A stretch of DNA of 64,000 nucleotides from Rhodoplanes sp. Z2-YC6860 (GTDB taxonomy: Bacteria > Pseudomonadota > Alphaproteobacteria > Rhizobiales > Xanthobacteraceae), in NCBI RefSeq assembly GCF_001579845.1, contig NZ_CP007440.1, positions 2,174,001 to 2,238,000 of the forward strand. The letters are read 5' to 3'. Shown here one piece after another: positions 15,668-28,028 of the stretch; within the stretch, counting starts at the first letter, position 1, and each line of letters starts with the position of its first letter. The notes beneath the pieces were generated by a model. It was given only the letters and a program-made list of their open reading frames with translations. It searched no databases and was not told the DNA's origin. A program made the translations under genes and the position numbers.

Positions 15668-16636
15668 TCAGTCGCCTCTCACGCCGGAGGTCTTCGCCAC
15701 CGCGAGCCACTTGGGCGATTCCGCCGCGACGAAATCCGCCATCGCCTTCACATCCATCGGCATCGGCTCGAAGCCGGCCTTGGCCATGTTGGCTTCGAGC
15801 TCCGGCGATTTGAGGCCTGCGATGACGTCGGCATTGAGCTTCTCGACGATCGCGGCCGGCGTGTGCGGCGGCGCCCAGAGCGCCATCCAGTAGCGCAGCG
15901 TCAGATTGGGAAATCCGCTTTCCGCCATGGTCGGCACGTCGGGAATTTCGGCGAGCCGCCTGTCGTTGGTGACCGCGAGCGCGCGAAGCTTGCCCTGCTT
16001 GATCAGCGACAGCAGCGTCGCTGTGGTGCCGAAGTTCATCTGGATGTGGCCGCCGAGCATGTCGGCCACCGCCTGCGCGCCGCCTTTGTACGGCACGCTG
16101 GTGATGTCGATCTTGGCGGTGTGCTTCAGCGTCTCGCCGAGCATGTGCGGCAGCGTGCCCTGACCGAAGCCGAAGTTGATCTTGCCGGGATGCGCGCGGG
16201 CATAGTCGGCAAGCTCCTGCACCGATTTCACCGGCAGGTCCGAGGACACCACCAGCACGAACGAGCCGCCGCCCGCGGTCGCCACCGGCGTGATGTCGAC
16301 GGCGGGATCGAAGCCGACGCTGTCGTAGAGCGCCGGCGTCATCAGATGCTTGGCGCCTTCGGTGAAGAGCAGCGTGTAGCCGTCAGGCTCGGCCGCGATC
16401 ACGGTCTTGGTACCGATGATGCCGCCACCGCCGGGCCGCGGCTCGACGAACACATTCTGGCCGAGGGTCGTGGTGAGGCTCTGCGCCACCAGCCGCGCCA
16501 TCACATCGGTCGGCGAGCCGGGTGTCGACGGGACGACCACGCGGATCGGCCGGTTCGGATAGGTCTGGGCGGTGGCTTGTGCCGCGCCAAACACCACGGT
16601 GAACAGGGCGAGGGCGGCCAGCAGTCGTCTTGTCAT
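15668..16636 (-). CDS. Bug/TctC-family periplasmic binding protein
   Basis: A 322-residue tripartite-tricarboxylate-transporter-type binding protein. A signal peptide ending in AATAQ-like sequence is followed by YPNRPIRVVVPSTPGSPTDV and the typical VEPRPGGGG and PYKGGAQAVAD segments. These proteins capture carboxylates or related small molecules in the periplasm. It lies 12 bases behind the LLM oxidoreductase gene on the same strand, so both are probably one operon. No TctA/TctB membrane gene is near. The ligand is unknown. Confidence 0.9.
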   Translation of the reverse strand: MTRRLLAALALFTVVFGAAQATAQTYPNRPIRVVVPSTPGSPTDVMARLVAQSLTTTLGQNVFVEPRPGGGGIIGTKTVIAAEPDGYTLLFTEGAKHLMTPALYDSVGFDPAVDITPVATAGGGSFVLVVSSDLPVKSVQELADYARAHPGKINFGFGQGTLPHMLGETLKHTAKIDITSVPYKGGAQAVADMLGGHIQMNFGTTATLLSLIKQGKLRALAVTNDRRLAEIPDVPTMAESGFPNLTLRYWMALWAPPHTPAAIVEKLNADVIAGLKSPELEANMAKAGFEPMPMDVKAMADFVAAESPKWLAVAKTSGVRGD

Positions 16637-16648
16637 TGTTGTCGTCCG

Positions 16649-17659
16649 TTACTTCGCAAACGCCGGCATCACCTCTTTGCCGAACAGCTCGATCGAGCGC
16701 AGCGATTCCGTCAGCGTCATGTCGCCGAACACCATCTGCGGCACGAAATAATTGCAATTGTTGGCAGCCGCCTCGGCCTCGACGAATCGCCGCACGGTCG
16801 CGGGCGAGCCCGCGATGCCATTGTTGAGCGCAACCAGCGCGTCGAAGCTTTCCGGATAGATGCCGATCACGCGCGGCTCCGCGCCGTGGCGGGCGAACAG
16901 CCAGCGGAAGCTCTGCCGCCAGCGCGGGTAGGCGCGCCGCGCGATCGCGAGCGCCGCCTCGTCGGTGTCGGCCACGACAACGTGCCGGCTCACGCCCATC
17001 AGCGTGCCGTCGAGGTCAAATCCCTGGGCCGCGCGCGCCTCGCGATAGGTCTTGATGGTGGCCTGCGTGGTGTCGCGAAGTCCCAGCGCGACGATGTTGA
17101 CGTGATTCTCGGCCGGCCAGGCGGCATTGTTCGGCAAGCCCACGCCATACCACAGCGGCGGATGCGGCTTCTGCACCGGCTTCAGGATCATCGGCAGCTT
17201 GTCGAACTTGTAGAACTCGCCGGCAAACGTCAGCTCGTCGGCGCTGAGGCCTTTCATCAGCACCTGAAAGGCCTCGTGATACATCGCCTGGGTCTTGCCG
17301 AAGTCGAGGCCGTAGGCCTGCGTCTCGTACATCGACACGCCGCGTCCGACGCCGAGCTGGAAGCGGCCGCCGCTCATCTGATCGAGCATGCAGACCTCTT
17401 CGATCAGCCGCAGCGGATGATAGAACGGCAGCAGGTAGACCAGCGGACCGAAGCGCAGTGTCTTGGTGCGCTGGGCCAGCGCCGCGAAGATCAGCGCCGG
17501 CGAGGCTGCGGCGCCAAGCGGCGTCGTGTGGTGCTCGGCGACGTGATAGCCGTAGAACCCGGCGCGCTCGTAGGCCTCGGCGATGGTGAGCCGGTTGGCG
17601 TAGAGCTCGGCGAGCGGCACGCCGGCGTCGTCGATGTGATCGAAAATCCCGAACTTCAT
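16649..17659 (-). CDS. LLM-class flavin-dependent oxidoreductase
   Basis: A 336-residue luciferase-like monooxygenase beginning MKFGIFDHIDDAG. The AEHHTTPLG segment, GVGRGVSMYE and the PHPPLWYGVG stretch match the family. ATG 17659 follows GAGGAG closely; an ATG eight codons upstream is possible. It is only distantly similar to the other LLM protein at 2516. It forms a probable two-gene operon with the Bug binding protein downstream, suggesting uptake and oxidation of the same small compound; this is inference from gene order. Confidence 0.85.
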   Translation of the reverse strand: MKFGIFDHIDDAGVPLAELYANRLTIAEAYERAGFYGYHVAEHHTTPLGAAASPALIFAALAQRTKTLRFGPLVYLLPFYHPLRLIEEVCMLDQMSGGRFQLGVGRGVSMYETQAYGLDFGKTQAMYHEAFQVLMKGLSADELTFAGEFYKFDKLPMILKPVQKPHPPLWYGVGLPNNAAWPAENHVNIVALGLRDTTQATIKTYREARAAQGFDLDGTLMGVSRHVVVADTDEAALAIARRAYPRWRQSFRWLFARHGAEPRVIGIYPESFDALVALNNGIAGSPATVRRFVEAEAAANNCNYFVPQMVFGDMTLTESLRSIELFGKEVMPAFAK

Positions 17660-17715
17660 GAACTCCTCGGCGTGCTTCCGCATGCAGGCTGGTTTTTTGC
17701 CGAGGTTAAAGACAT

Positions 17716-17742
17716 CGACGGCCGGGACAAGCCCGGCCGTCG
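17716..17742 (-). terminator. Strong hairpin after greA
   Basis: An 11-bp perfect stem, CGACGGCCGGG (17716-17726) and CCCGGCCGTCG (17732-17742), with a 5-nt loop, lies 35 bases beyond the greA stop. The minus-strand tail has only a weak T-stretch (ATGTCTTTAA). Confidence 0.5.
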
Positions 17743-17776
17743 CAGAACGCTCAGAGGCGAAAGTTGCGCGGGCGCG

Positions 17777-18253
17777 CTACTTCCACTCGACCTTGGTGAT
17801 CTCGTAGGCCTTCGCACCGCCGGGTGCATTCACCTCGACGGACTCGCCCTTCTTCTTGTTGATCAACGCGCGCGCGATCGGCGAGGTGATCGAGATGCGG
17901 CCATGCTTGGCATCAGCCTCGGGCTCGCCGACGATCTGCCAGACGTGCTTCTTGTCGGTGTCCTCGTCGACCAGCGTGACGGTCGCGCCGAACTTGATGG
18001 TGTCGCCGCTGAGCTTCGAAACATCGATGATCTCGGCGCGAGCGAGCTTGTCCTCGAGCTCGGCGATCGCGCCCTCGTTGAGCGACTGCTGTTCTTTCGC
18101 GGCGTGATACTCCGCGTTCTCGGACAGGTCGCCGTGAGTCCGCGCCTCCGTGATCTGTTGAATGATTCGCGGCCGTTCGACCTGCTGGCGGTGCTTGAGA
18201 TCGTTCTCCAGCACCAGATGTCCCGCCGCGGTCATCGGAATCTTCTCAACCAC
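17777..18253 (-). CDS. greA: Transcription elongation factor GreA
   Basis: A 158-residue protein that rescues backtracked RNA polymerase by stimulating transcript cleavage. The N-terminal coiled coil carries the acidic tip around [16 protein letters not shown] (about residues 40-55), and the C-terminal domain ends with [13 protein letters not shown]. The GTG start at 18253 has GAGGAGG about 9 bases upstream. It follows carB on the same strand by 93 bases, a gene order I associate with this order of bacteria. Confidence 0.96.
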   Translation of the reverse strand: MVEKIPMTAAGHLVLENDLKHRQQVERPRIIQQITEARTHGDLSENAEYHAAKEQQSLNEGAIAELEDKLARAEIIDVSKLSGDTIKFGATVTLVDEDTDKKHVWQIVGEPEADAKHGRISITSPIARALINKKKGESVEVNAPGGAKAYEITKVEWK

Positions 18254-18346
18254 TTCTCAGTCCTCCTCAGAGCGATGGACAGAAATCCAAACGCGGGCCG
18301 AAGGTTTCCTTCTGCCCGCATGTTTGAACGTAAACCCAACGCGCCT

Positions 18347-21667
<3,321 letters not shown>

Positions 21668-21689
21668 CTCGCTTCGAACTCTCTCCATC

Positions 21690-21790
21690 GTCATTCCGGG
21701 GCGCTGCGAGGCAGCGAACGCGGAATCCAGAGGCAGTCACCGAACCCGGGTCTGGATTCCGGGTCCGGCCTGCAGCCGTCCCGGAATGAC
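21690..21790. repeat. Nested palindromic intergenic repeat upstream of carB
   Basis: Outer 11-bp arms GTCATTCCGGG (21690-21700) and CCCGGAATGAC (21780-21790) enclose inner 11-bp arms CGGAATCCAGA (21721-21731) and TCTGGATTCCG (21751-21761). The element fills much of the 303-base gap between carB and the next Bug gene; with the terminator beside it, it accounts for that gap. Confidence 0.8.
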
Positions 21791-21800
21791 AGCCGGGCAC

Positions 21801-21824
21801 AAAAAAAAGGCGCGCTTTTGCGCG
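21801..21824 (-). terminator. Rho-independent terminator of the TPP-enzyme/binding-protein unit
   Basis: On the minus strand CGCGC-AAAA-GCGCG (21811-21824) is followed by CC and a run of eight T (21801-21808). It lies about 150 bases past the last gene of the five-gene minus-strand unit and separates it from carB. Confidence 0.8.
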
Positions 21825-21970
21825 ACCTTCGCCCCCGCGACGGGGAGCGGCCCCGCGCGGGATGGTGCTTAGACCAGAATCAGGCCTCCGCCAACCCCGG
21901 AAAGCCCCTAAAACCTAGTTGTCACCGGGCGTTTTGCAAGGTTTTGGCCCTCGCATGGCTCCGGCCGGGC

Positions 21971-22948
21971 TCACTCGACCTTCATATGGGTGGCCTGTAC
22001 CACTTTGGCCCATTTGTCGGCCTCCTCGGCGATGAATTTGCCGAAGTCCGCCGGCGTGCCCGGCATCACGGTGCCGCCGAGGTCGGCAAGCCTGGCCTTG
22101 ATCTTGGGGTCGGCCAGCGCCCCGTTGATCTCCCGATTGAGCCTGTTGACCACCTCCGGGGGCGTGTTCTTGGGCGCGGCGATGCCGTACCAGGAAATCG
22201 CCTCGTAGCCCGGCACGAAATCGTTGACGGTCGGCACGTCCGGCAGCGCCTCGGCGCGGGTCTTCGTGGTCACCGCGAGAGCGCGGAACCGGCCCTCCCG
22301 GATGTGCCCGAGCGAAGCCGGTGTGGTCTCGATCATCATCTGCACCTGCCCGCCCAGCAGATCGTTCAGCGCCGGGGCCGAGCCGCGATACGGAACGTGC
22401 TCGATGGAGAGGCCGGTCATCATCTTGAACAGTTCGCCCGCGACATGCTGCGGCGTGCCGACGCCGGCCGACGCGTAGTTGACCTTGCCGGGATTGGCTT
22501 TGATGTAGGCGATCAGCTCCGGCAGCGTTTTCGCAGGCACCCCCGGATAGATCTCGACCACCAGCGGCACCATGCTGATGGCCGCAACCGGCTCCATGTC
22601 GTGTGCGAAATTCCATTTGAGCTTGTCGCGGTAGAGCGAGACCGCGATGGTGTTTGGCGGACCGCAGAGCAGCAGCGTGTAGCCATCCGGCGGCGAGTTG
22701 ACGACGTAGTCGGCGCCGAGCGTGCCGCCGGCGCCCGCCTTGCTCTCGACCAGGAACTGCTGACCGAGCCGTTCGGAGAGCCACTGCGCGATGATCCGTG
22801 CGGTGATGTCCTGCGGACCGCCGGGCGGGAACCCCACGATAATCCGCGCCGGATGCGACGGATAAGTCTCCGCTTGCGCGACCAGCGGCATCATGGCGAG
22901 CAAGGCAACGGCTGCGATCTGCAGCAGGCTTCGGCACAGGCATTTCAT
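21971..22948 (-). CDS. Bug/TctC-family periplasmic binding protein
   Basis: A 325-residue binding protein. The start at 22948 is set by GGGAGGTCGCA directly before ATG and gives a clean signal peptide (LLAMMPLVAQA). The mature part starts ETYPSHPARIIVGFPPGG and has the SKAGAGG and VPYRGSAPALND segments of the family. It is the last gene of a minus-strand unit headed by a TPP enzyme, 84 bases behind another Bug gene. The ligand is unknown. Confidence 0.9.
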   Translation of the reverse strand: MKCLCRSLLQIAAVALLAMMPLVAQAETYPSHPARIIVGFPPGGPQDITARIIAQWLSERLGQQFLVESKAGAGGTLGADYVVNSPPDGYTLLLCGPPNTIAVSLYRDKLKWNFAHDMEPVAAISMVPLVVEIYPGVPAKTLPELIAYIKANPGKVNYASAGVGTPQHVAGELFKMMTGLSIEHVPYRGSAPALNDLLGGQVQMMIETTPASLGHIREGRFRALAVTTKTRAEALPDVPTVNDFVPGYEAISWYGIAAPKNTPPEVVNRLNREINGALADPKIKARLADLGGTVMPGTPADFGKFIAEEADKWAKVVQATHMKVE

Positions 22949-23032
22949 TGCGACCTCCCACTCTGCGATCGGTATCGAAACTCCCCATTCCAATGCGACG
23001 TTGCAGGCCTGCTTCACGCGAAGCGAGCGGCT

Positions 23033-24022
23033 CTATTCGACCTTGAATCCGCTGGCCTTGATGAGCGGCCACCATTTTTCGATCTCGGCTTTTTGCAGGC
23101 TCCGCAGCGCATCGGGATTCTGCCGTTCGCGCGGGAAGACCTCCTGGCCGGCCTGGGCGAGCTTGGCGCGCGTCGCGGGATCGGCGAGCGCGTCGAGCAC
23201 CGCCTCATGGAGCTTTGCGATGATCGGTTGCGGCGTGCCTTTCGGCACCCAGAGGCCGTGCCACAGCGAGATGTGATAGTTGGGCAGGCCGCCTTCGTCG
23301 ACGGTCGGGACTTCAGGCGCGGAGGGAAGCCGGGTGTCGGAGGCGACGCCGTAAATCTTGAGCATGCCCGCGCGCACCTGCGGCATGCCGGTGATGGGAT
23401 CGCCGATCATCATGTCGATCTGCCCGGCGACGAGATCCTGCATCGCGGGTCCGGTGCCGCGATAAGGCACGAACTGAAGCTTGGTCTGGGTGACGCTCTG
23501 GAACACCAGGCCGGCCACATGGGTGATGCTGCCCATGCCGGCATTGCCGACGGTGCGGCCCGGATTGGCCTTCAGATACGCGATCAGTCCTTTGAGATCG
23601 GTAGCCGGCACGTCCTTCTTCGACGTGATGACGAACGGCGAGATGACCAGCAGCGACACCGGCTCGAAATCGTTCAGCAGGTCGTAGGACAGATTGCCGT
23701 AGGTCGCCCCCGTGATGACGTGCGAGCCGTTCTGGCCGAGGCTGATGGTGTAGCCGTCGGGCGCCGCGCGCACCGCACGGGTGACGCCGATCGTGCCCCC
23801 CGCTCCGGTGACGTTCTCCACGATCACCGGCTGGCCAAGCGTGACCTTCATCCGCTCGGCCAGGATGCGGCCGATCACATCGGTCGAGCCGCCAGGCGCG
23901 AACGGCACGTTCATGGTGATGGGTTTGGCGGGATAGGTTTGCGCCGATGCAACGCGCGACACCGCAGGCATGGCGACAATGCCTGCGGCGAGCCGCAGAA
24001 ATCCGCGGCGCGGAAGCTTCAT
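23033..24022 (-). CDS. Bug/TctC-family periplasmic binding protein with Tat-like signal
   Basis: A 329-residue binding protein. The N-terminus MKLPRRGFLRLAAGIVAMPA carries a twin-arginine motif, unusual for this mostly Sec-exported family. The mature protein begins QTYPAKPITMNVPFAPGGST and shows the VPYRGTGPAMQDLVAGQIDMM stretch. GGGAGGAAACGCC precedes the ATG. It ends with the same LIKASGFKVE-type C-terminus as the product of 46059-47051, so the two are close paralogues. It sits in the five-gene unit of the TPP enzyme. Confidence 0.9.
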   Translation of the reverse strand: MKLPRRGFLRLAAGIVAMPAVSRVASAQTYPAKPITMNVPFAPGGSTDVIGRILAERMKVTLGQPVIVENVTGAGGTIGVTRAVRAAPDGYTISLGQNGSHVITGATYGNLSYDLLNDFEPVSLLVISPFVITSKKDVPATDLKGLIAYLKANPGRTVGNAGMGSITHVAGLVFQSVTQTKLQFVPYRGTGPAMQDLVAGQIDMMIGDPITGMPQVRAGMLKIYGVASDTRLPSAPEVPTVDEGGLPNYHISLWHGLWVPKGTPQPIIAKLHEAVLDALADPATRAKLAQAGQEVFPRERQNPDALRSLQKAEIEKWWPLIKASGFKVE

Positions 24023-24077
24023 GGCGTTTCCTCCCAGTGAAACGCGTGCGCCCGCGGTAGACCCGCGTGGCGTTGCC

Positions 24078-25061
24078 TTATTCGATCACATCGTCGGCGG
24101 TCGCGAGCAGCGACGTCGGGATGGTGACGCCAAGAGTTTTCGCGGTCTTGAGGTTGATGACAAGCTCGAATTTGGCGGGCTGCAGCACCGGCAGGTCGGC
24201 CGGTCTCTCGCCCTTGAGCACGCGTGCGGTGTAGACGCCGACAAGACGATAGGCGTCGACGATGTTGGGGCCGTAGCTCATCAGACCGCCCGCATCGGCG
24301 AAATCGCGCGAAAAATACACCGCGGGCATGCGATGCCGCGCGGCGAGGCCGACGATCTGGTCGCGCCGGCTTTGCAGGAACGGATCGTCGGCGACGATCA
24401 GTCCTGCGACCTTTTGGCCAGCGAGTCCGGCAAAGGCCGGTTCGAAATCGCGCTCGGCAGTGGCATCGGCGGTTGCGATCGTCAGGCCGAGATCTCGGGC
24501 GCCGGCGACGACGTCGCGGACCTCCGTCGCGGCACTCGGATAGTCCGGGTTGCTCAGGATGCCGAGCGTTGTCGCGGTCGGCACCAGGCTCCGCAGATAT
24601 TCAAGCCGCTTGGCGCCCAGTGCGCCGAAGATCAGGTTGATGCCGGTCACGTTCCCGCCGGGCTTGTTGAGGCTCTGCACCAAGCCGATCTTCACGGCGT
24701 CGCCACCGCTGGAAAACACGATCGGGATCGTCGAGGTGACAGTTTTTGCGGCAAGACCGGAAACGCCGCCGCCCACCGCGGCAATTGCCGCAACCCGGTT
24801 TTTCACCAGTTCGGCGGCGAGCGCCGCAAGCCTGTCGTAATGTCCATCGGCCCAGCGAAATTCGATCGTGACGTTGCTGCCTTCGGTGAAGCCGGTCTCG
24901 GCCAATCCGCGGCGAAACGCTTTGACAAGTTCGGCGGACTCGTCAGGTGATCGGCCGCTGAGAAATCCGACGATAGGCTTGGTCTGTTGCTGGGCCAACG
25001 CCATGCGCGGCCACGCCGCGATGACGCCGCCCAAGCCGACCACAACATCGCGTCGTCTCAT
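24078..25061 (-). CDS. ABC transporter substrate-binding protein (TrpX/DUF534 type)
   Basis: A 327-residue protein of the periplasmic binding fold found with ABC uptake systems. It starts with MRRRDVVVGLGGVIAAWP (twin-arginine-like signal) and has the GFLSGRSPDES, VTIEFRWADGHYDRL and DPFLQSRRDQIV segments. No permease or ATPase gene is nearby. It lies between a paralogue upstream and a Bug gene downstream, all on the minus strand and closely spaced. The C-termini of the two paralogues are similar (KTAKTLGVTIPTSLL against KTAKALGVTISPMML). Confidence 0.87.
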   Translation of the reverse strand: MRRRDVVVGLGGVIAAWPRMALAQQQTKPIVGFLSGRSPDESAELVKAFRRGLAETGFTEGSNVTIEFRWADGHYDRLAALAAELVKNRVAAIAAVGGGVSGLAAKTVTSTIPIVFSSGGDAVKIGLVQSLNKPGGNVTGINLIFGALGAKRLEYLRSLVPTATTLGILSNPDYPSAATEVRDVVAGARDLGLTIATADATAERDFEPAFAGLAGQKVAGLIVADDPFLQSRRDQIVGLAARHRMPAVYFSRDFADAGGLMSYGPNIVDAYRLVGVYTARVLKGERPADLPVLQPAKFELVINLKTAKTLGVTIPTSLLATADDVIE

Positions 25062-25103
25062 CGCTTCGCCCCCGTCGAGGACAGGATTGTGCGCGTGATG
25101 CCG

Positions 25104-26108
25104 TTACTCTATCACCTCGTCGGCGCGCGTCAGCATCATCGGAGATATTGTCACACCCAGCGCCTTGGCGGTCTTGAGATTGACGACCATTTCGAACTTG
25201 GTGGGCTCTTCCACTGGAATGTCGGCAGGGCGGGCGCCCTTGAGCACCTTGTCCGCGTAGATGGCCGCGCGCCGGAACAGGTCGATATAGTTCGGCCCAT
25301 AGGACAAGAGGCCGCCAGCCTTGATGTATTCCTTTTCGGCGTAGACGGCTGGGATGCCCTGCTGGGCGATGCTGGCGGTGACGCTCGTGAAATCGCCGCC
25401 GAACTGCGCTGCTCCGGCGGGGATCGCAACGATCAGCCCTTGCGGCTGGCTTTTTCTCACGGCGTCGAGCAGATCGCCGATGCCGCCGCCGGATTGCACC
25501 CCGAACACCTGCAGGGCGATGCCCAGGGTGCGAGCAGCATCCTCGGTGTGACGCGCGGAGAGTGCGAAGGCGGGGTTGGTGGCGTCCCACAGGATCGCGG
25601 CGCGCGACAGGCCGGGCACGATCTCGCGGAGCAGTTCGAGCCGCTTGGAGCTCAGATCGGCCGAGATGGTCGACAGGCCGGTGATGTTGCCGCCCGGTCG
25701 CGCCAGGCTGTCGACAAGGCCGATGCCGACCGGGTCGGCCATCAGCGGGACGATGATCGGGACTTCTTTCGTGACGGATCGCGCGGCCAGCGCCACCGGC
25801 GTGCTTCGCGCCATGATGAGCCGCACACGCTCACGGACCAGTTGGCTCGCCAGCTCAGGCAGACGCGAGAGATCGCCGGCGGCCCAGCGGAAATCATAGC
25901 GTACGGTCTTTTCGGACACATAGCCGAGCGCAGTCATCTGCGCCTGGAAGGCGCTCCAGTAGACGGTGTCGCTGTAGGTGCCGGGCGCGCTGGCATCGAG
26001 AACACCGACACGGGGCATGCCGGATGACTGAGCGGCCACGCGGCGCGTCAGGAGCGTCGCCGACGCGCCAAGTCCGAGGGAAAGGATGTCGCGTCGTCTC
26101 ATTGTCAT
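25104..26108 (-). CDS. ABC transporter substrate-binding protein (TrpX/DUF534 type)
   Basis: A 334-residue paralogue of the neighbouring binding protein, starting MTMRRRDILSLGLGASATLL with a twin-arginine-like signal. It has the RVGVLDASAPG, VRYDFRWAAGDLSRLPELA and EKEYIKAGGLLSYGPN segments of the group. The start is placed at 26108, 26 bases behind the stop of the TPP enzyme gene, so co-transcription is very likely. A much longer in-frame reading upstream overlaps that gene and is rejected. Confidence 0.87.
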   Translation of the reverse strand: MTMRRRDILSLGLGASATLLTRRVAAQSSGMPRVGVLDASAPGTYSDTVYWSAFQAQMTALGYVSEKTVRYDFRWAAGDLSRLPELASQLVRERVRLIMARSTPVALAARSVTKEVPIIVPLMADPVGIGLVDSLARPGGNITGLSTISADLSSKRLELLREIVPGLSRAAILWDATNPAFALSARHTEDAARTLGIALQVFGVQSGGGIGDLLDAVRKSQPQGLIVAIPAGAAQFGGDFTSVTASIAQQGIPAVYAEKEYIKAGGLLSYGPNYIDLFRRAAIYADKVLKGARPADIPVEEPTKFEMVVNLKTAKALGVTISPMMLTRADEVIE

Positions 26109-26134
26109 TCGACCTGGACCGCGATCTTCATGCT

Positions 26135-27910
26135 TCAGTCTTTCTGCAGCAGCCGCGCGAGCCATACCGAGATCACGGCGGGCCGACCTTCCTCGCGGAT
26201 CGCCTTCAGCCCGCGCCGCAGCGCCGACTCCACATAAGCGGGATCGGTGACATTCTCGCCATAGGCGCCGGCGGCCTCGGCTTCCTTGGCGAAATCGATC
26301 GGCGGATCGAAATAGCCGCCGTCGTAATCCGCCTTCGATGTGTAGCTGTCCTTGCCGTAGACGCTGTTGATGCGGAGCGTCCCGGTCGAGTAGCTGCGGT
26401 TCTGGTAGACCACGACCATGAACGGTGCCTTGTAGTGCCGCGCCGCCCAGAGCGCATGCACCGGCGTGCCGAACATGTAGAAGCCATCGCCGGTGACCGC
26501 GATCACGTCCTTGTCGGGCGCAGCAAGCTTCGCGCCGAGAGCCGCGCCCGGCGACCAGCCGCCGCTCGAGGCTGGATTGTGAAAGTAGGCGCCGGGCTTC
26601 GAGATGTTGAGGTAATCGTGCAGTTGGTTCTGTGCGATGGTCTCGTCGAACACGATGCAGTTGTCGTCGAGCACCTTTGCGATGCGGTAGGCGAGCCATT
26701 TCGGATCGATCGGCAATTTGTTGGCGCGGGACTTGGCCTCCTCGGCGATATCGGTGCGGCGCTTCGCCGAAACCTCCGCGGAACGCGCCGCGCGCGCGGC
26801 GAAGCGCTCGCGATCCGATGGCGTGATGAGCTTGATGACCTCGGCCTCAAGCGCCTCGATCACCGACATGGCGTCGGCAGTGAGCCGCAGGTCCGCGGTG
26901 AACTCCATGGTCGGAATGCGTCGCTTCGACGGCTCGACGTCGGTGATCGCGACCCAGGCATTGTCCGGCGGCGGATTGCTGTCGGCGAGCCAGGGAATGT
27001 CCACGTCGAGCGCGAGGATCACGTCGGCATCTTTCAGGCTCGCGCCGCTCAGATAAAGCGGATGGTTGAGCGGGAAGCACTGATAGGCGCGCAAGCCGGA
27101 TTGCGCGACCGGCAGCGCCAGCAATTCGCAGAGCCGCACGAGGGCAGGGACGGTCGCGGGATTTCGTCCCGACTTCGCCACCAACACGAAGGGATTATCG
27201 GCTTTCACCAGCCGCTGCGCGATCTCGCGGATGCCGCCCGCGTCGGGCGCGGCGGGCCGCGCCACACCGAGCTGGTCCATGGTGGGAAACTTCGCGCCGT
27301 TGATCTTGTGCAGCGAGACTTCCCTCGGAAGCGTGAGATAGACCGGACCGCAGGGCTCGGTGCGCGCCACCTGCAGGGCGCGCGAGATCATCAGCCCCGC
27401 ATTGTCCTGCATCTGCATGCGGTGGTCCCACTTGGTGTACTGCCGCACGATCGAGTTCTGATCGAAACTCTGCTGCAGCCAGATGTGCCCGCCGCCATCG
27501 CGCGCACCGAGGATGCTGCCGGGATAGCTGGTCGGCGAGCCGCCGCCGGTGATGACCACGGGAAGGCCCGAGTGAAACGCGGTGTGCACCGCGCCGCCGT
27601 AATGCTGCGTGCCGCAATCGACATGCGCGGCGGTCACCGCGGGCTTGCCGCTCACGGCCGCATAGCCGAGCGCCGCGTTCAGGCTGGCGTGCTCATGGGT
27701 GACGGTGATGAGCTTCGGCGCCTTGCGGCCCTGCGCATGGGCCTTGGCGACGGCCTCCTGGTAGAAACCGATCTCCGATCCCGACGTAAAGAAGATGTAG
27801 TCGACGCCGGCCTCGGCCATCGCGGCGATCATGGCGTCGCCGTTGTCGTCGGCCGGCACTTCGATCCAGGCGCGGCTGTCGTTGCGCAGATTTCCCGCGT
27901 GCTTGTTCAT
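26135..27910 (-). CDS. Thiamine-diphosphate-dependent enzyme (acetolactate synthase-like)
   Basis: A 591-residue TPP enzyme with the three-domain layout of acetolactate synthase, benzoylformate decarboxylase and relatives. The PYR domain has the activating glutamate in THEHASLNAALGYA (about residue 74); the PP domain has the cofactor motif GDGFYMFG followed about 25 residues later by NRSYS (about residues 472-505). The N-terminus (GDAMIAAMAEAGVDYIFF) is typical of decarboxylases of 2-oxo acids. It heads a unit with four binding-protein genes, which suggests that it works on a compound they capture. The exact reaction is not predictable. Confidence 0.87.
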   Translation of the reverse strand: MNKHAGNLRNDSRAWIEVPADDNGDAMIAAMAEAGVDYIFFTSGSEIGFYQEAVAKAHAQGRKAPKLITVTHEHASLNAALGYAAVSGKPAVTAAHVDCGTQHYGGAVHTAFHSGLPVVITGGGSPTSYPGSILGARDGGGHIWLQQSFDQNSIVRQYTKWDHRMQMQDNAGLMISRALQVARTEPCGPVYLTLPREVSLHKINGAKFPTMDQLGVARPAAPDAGGIREIAQRLVKADNPFVLVAKSGRNPATVPALVRLCELLALPVAQSGLRAYQCFPLNHPLYLSGASLKDADVILALDVDIPWLADSNPPPDNAWVAITDVEPSKRRIPTMEFTADLRLTADAMSVIEALEAEVIKLITPSDRERFAARAARSAEVSAKRRTDIAEEAKSRANKLPIDPKWLAYRIAKVLDDNCIVFDETIAQNQLHDYLNISKPGAYFHNPASSGGWSPGAALGAKLAAPDKDVIAVTGDGFYMFGTPVHALWAARHYKAPFMVVVYQNRSYSTGTLRINSVYGKDSYTSKADYDGGYFDPPIDFAKEAEAAGAYGENVTDPAYVESALRRGLKAIREEGRPAVISVWLARLLQKD

Positions 27911-28028
27911 GTCATTTCACTCCCAGAACCGGAGTGTGCAGCTTTGGTGCCGGGGCGGACAAGCGGCATGTTTGCCCCGGACCGGGCAGGCCGCTACCAT
28001 CGCATCAAAATAAATCTGGGAGGGAATG

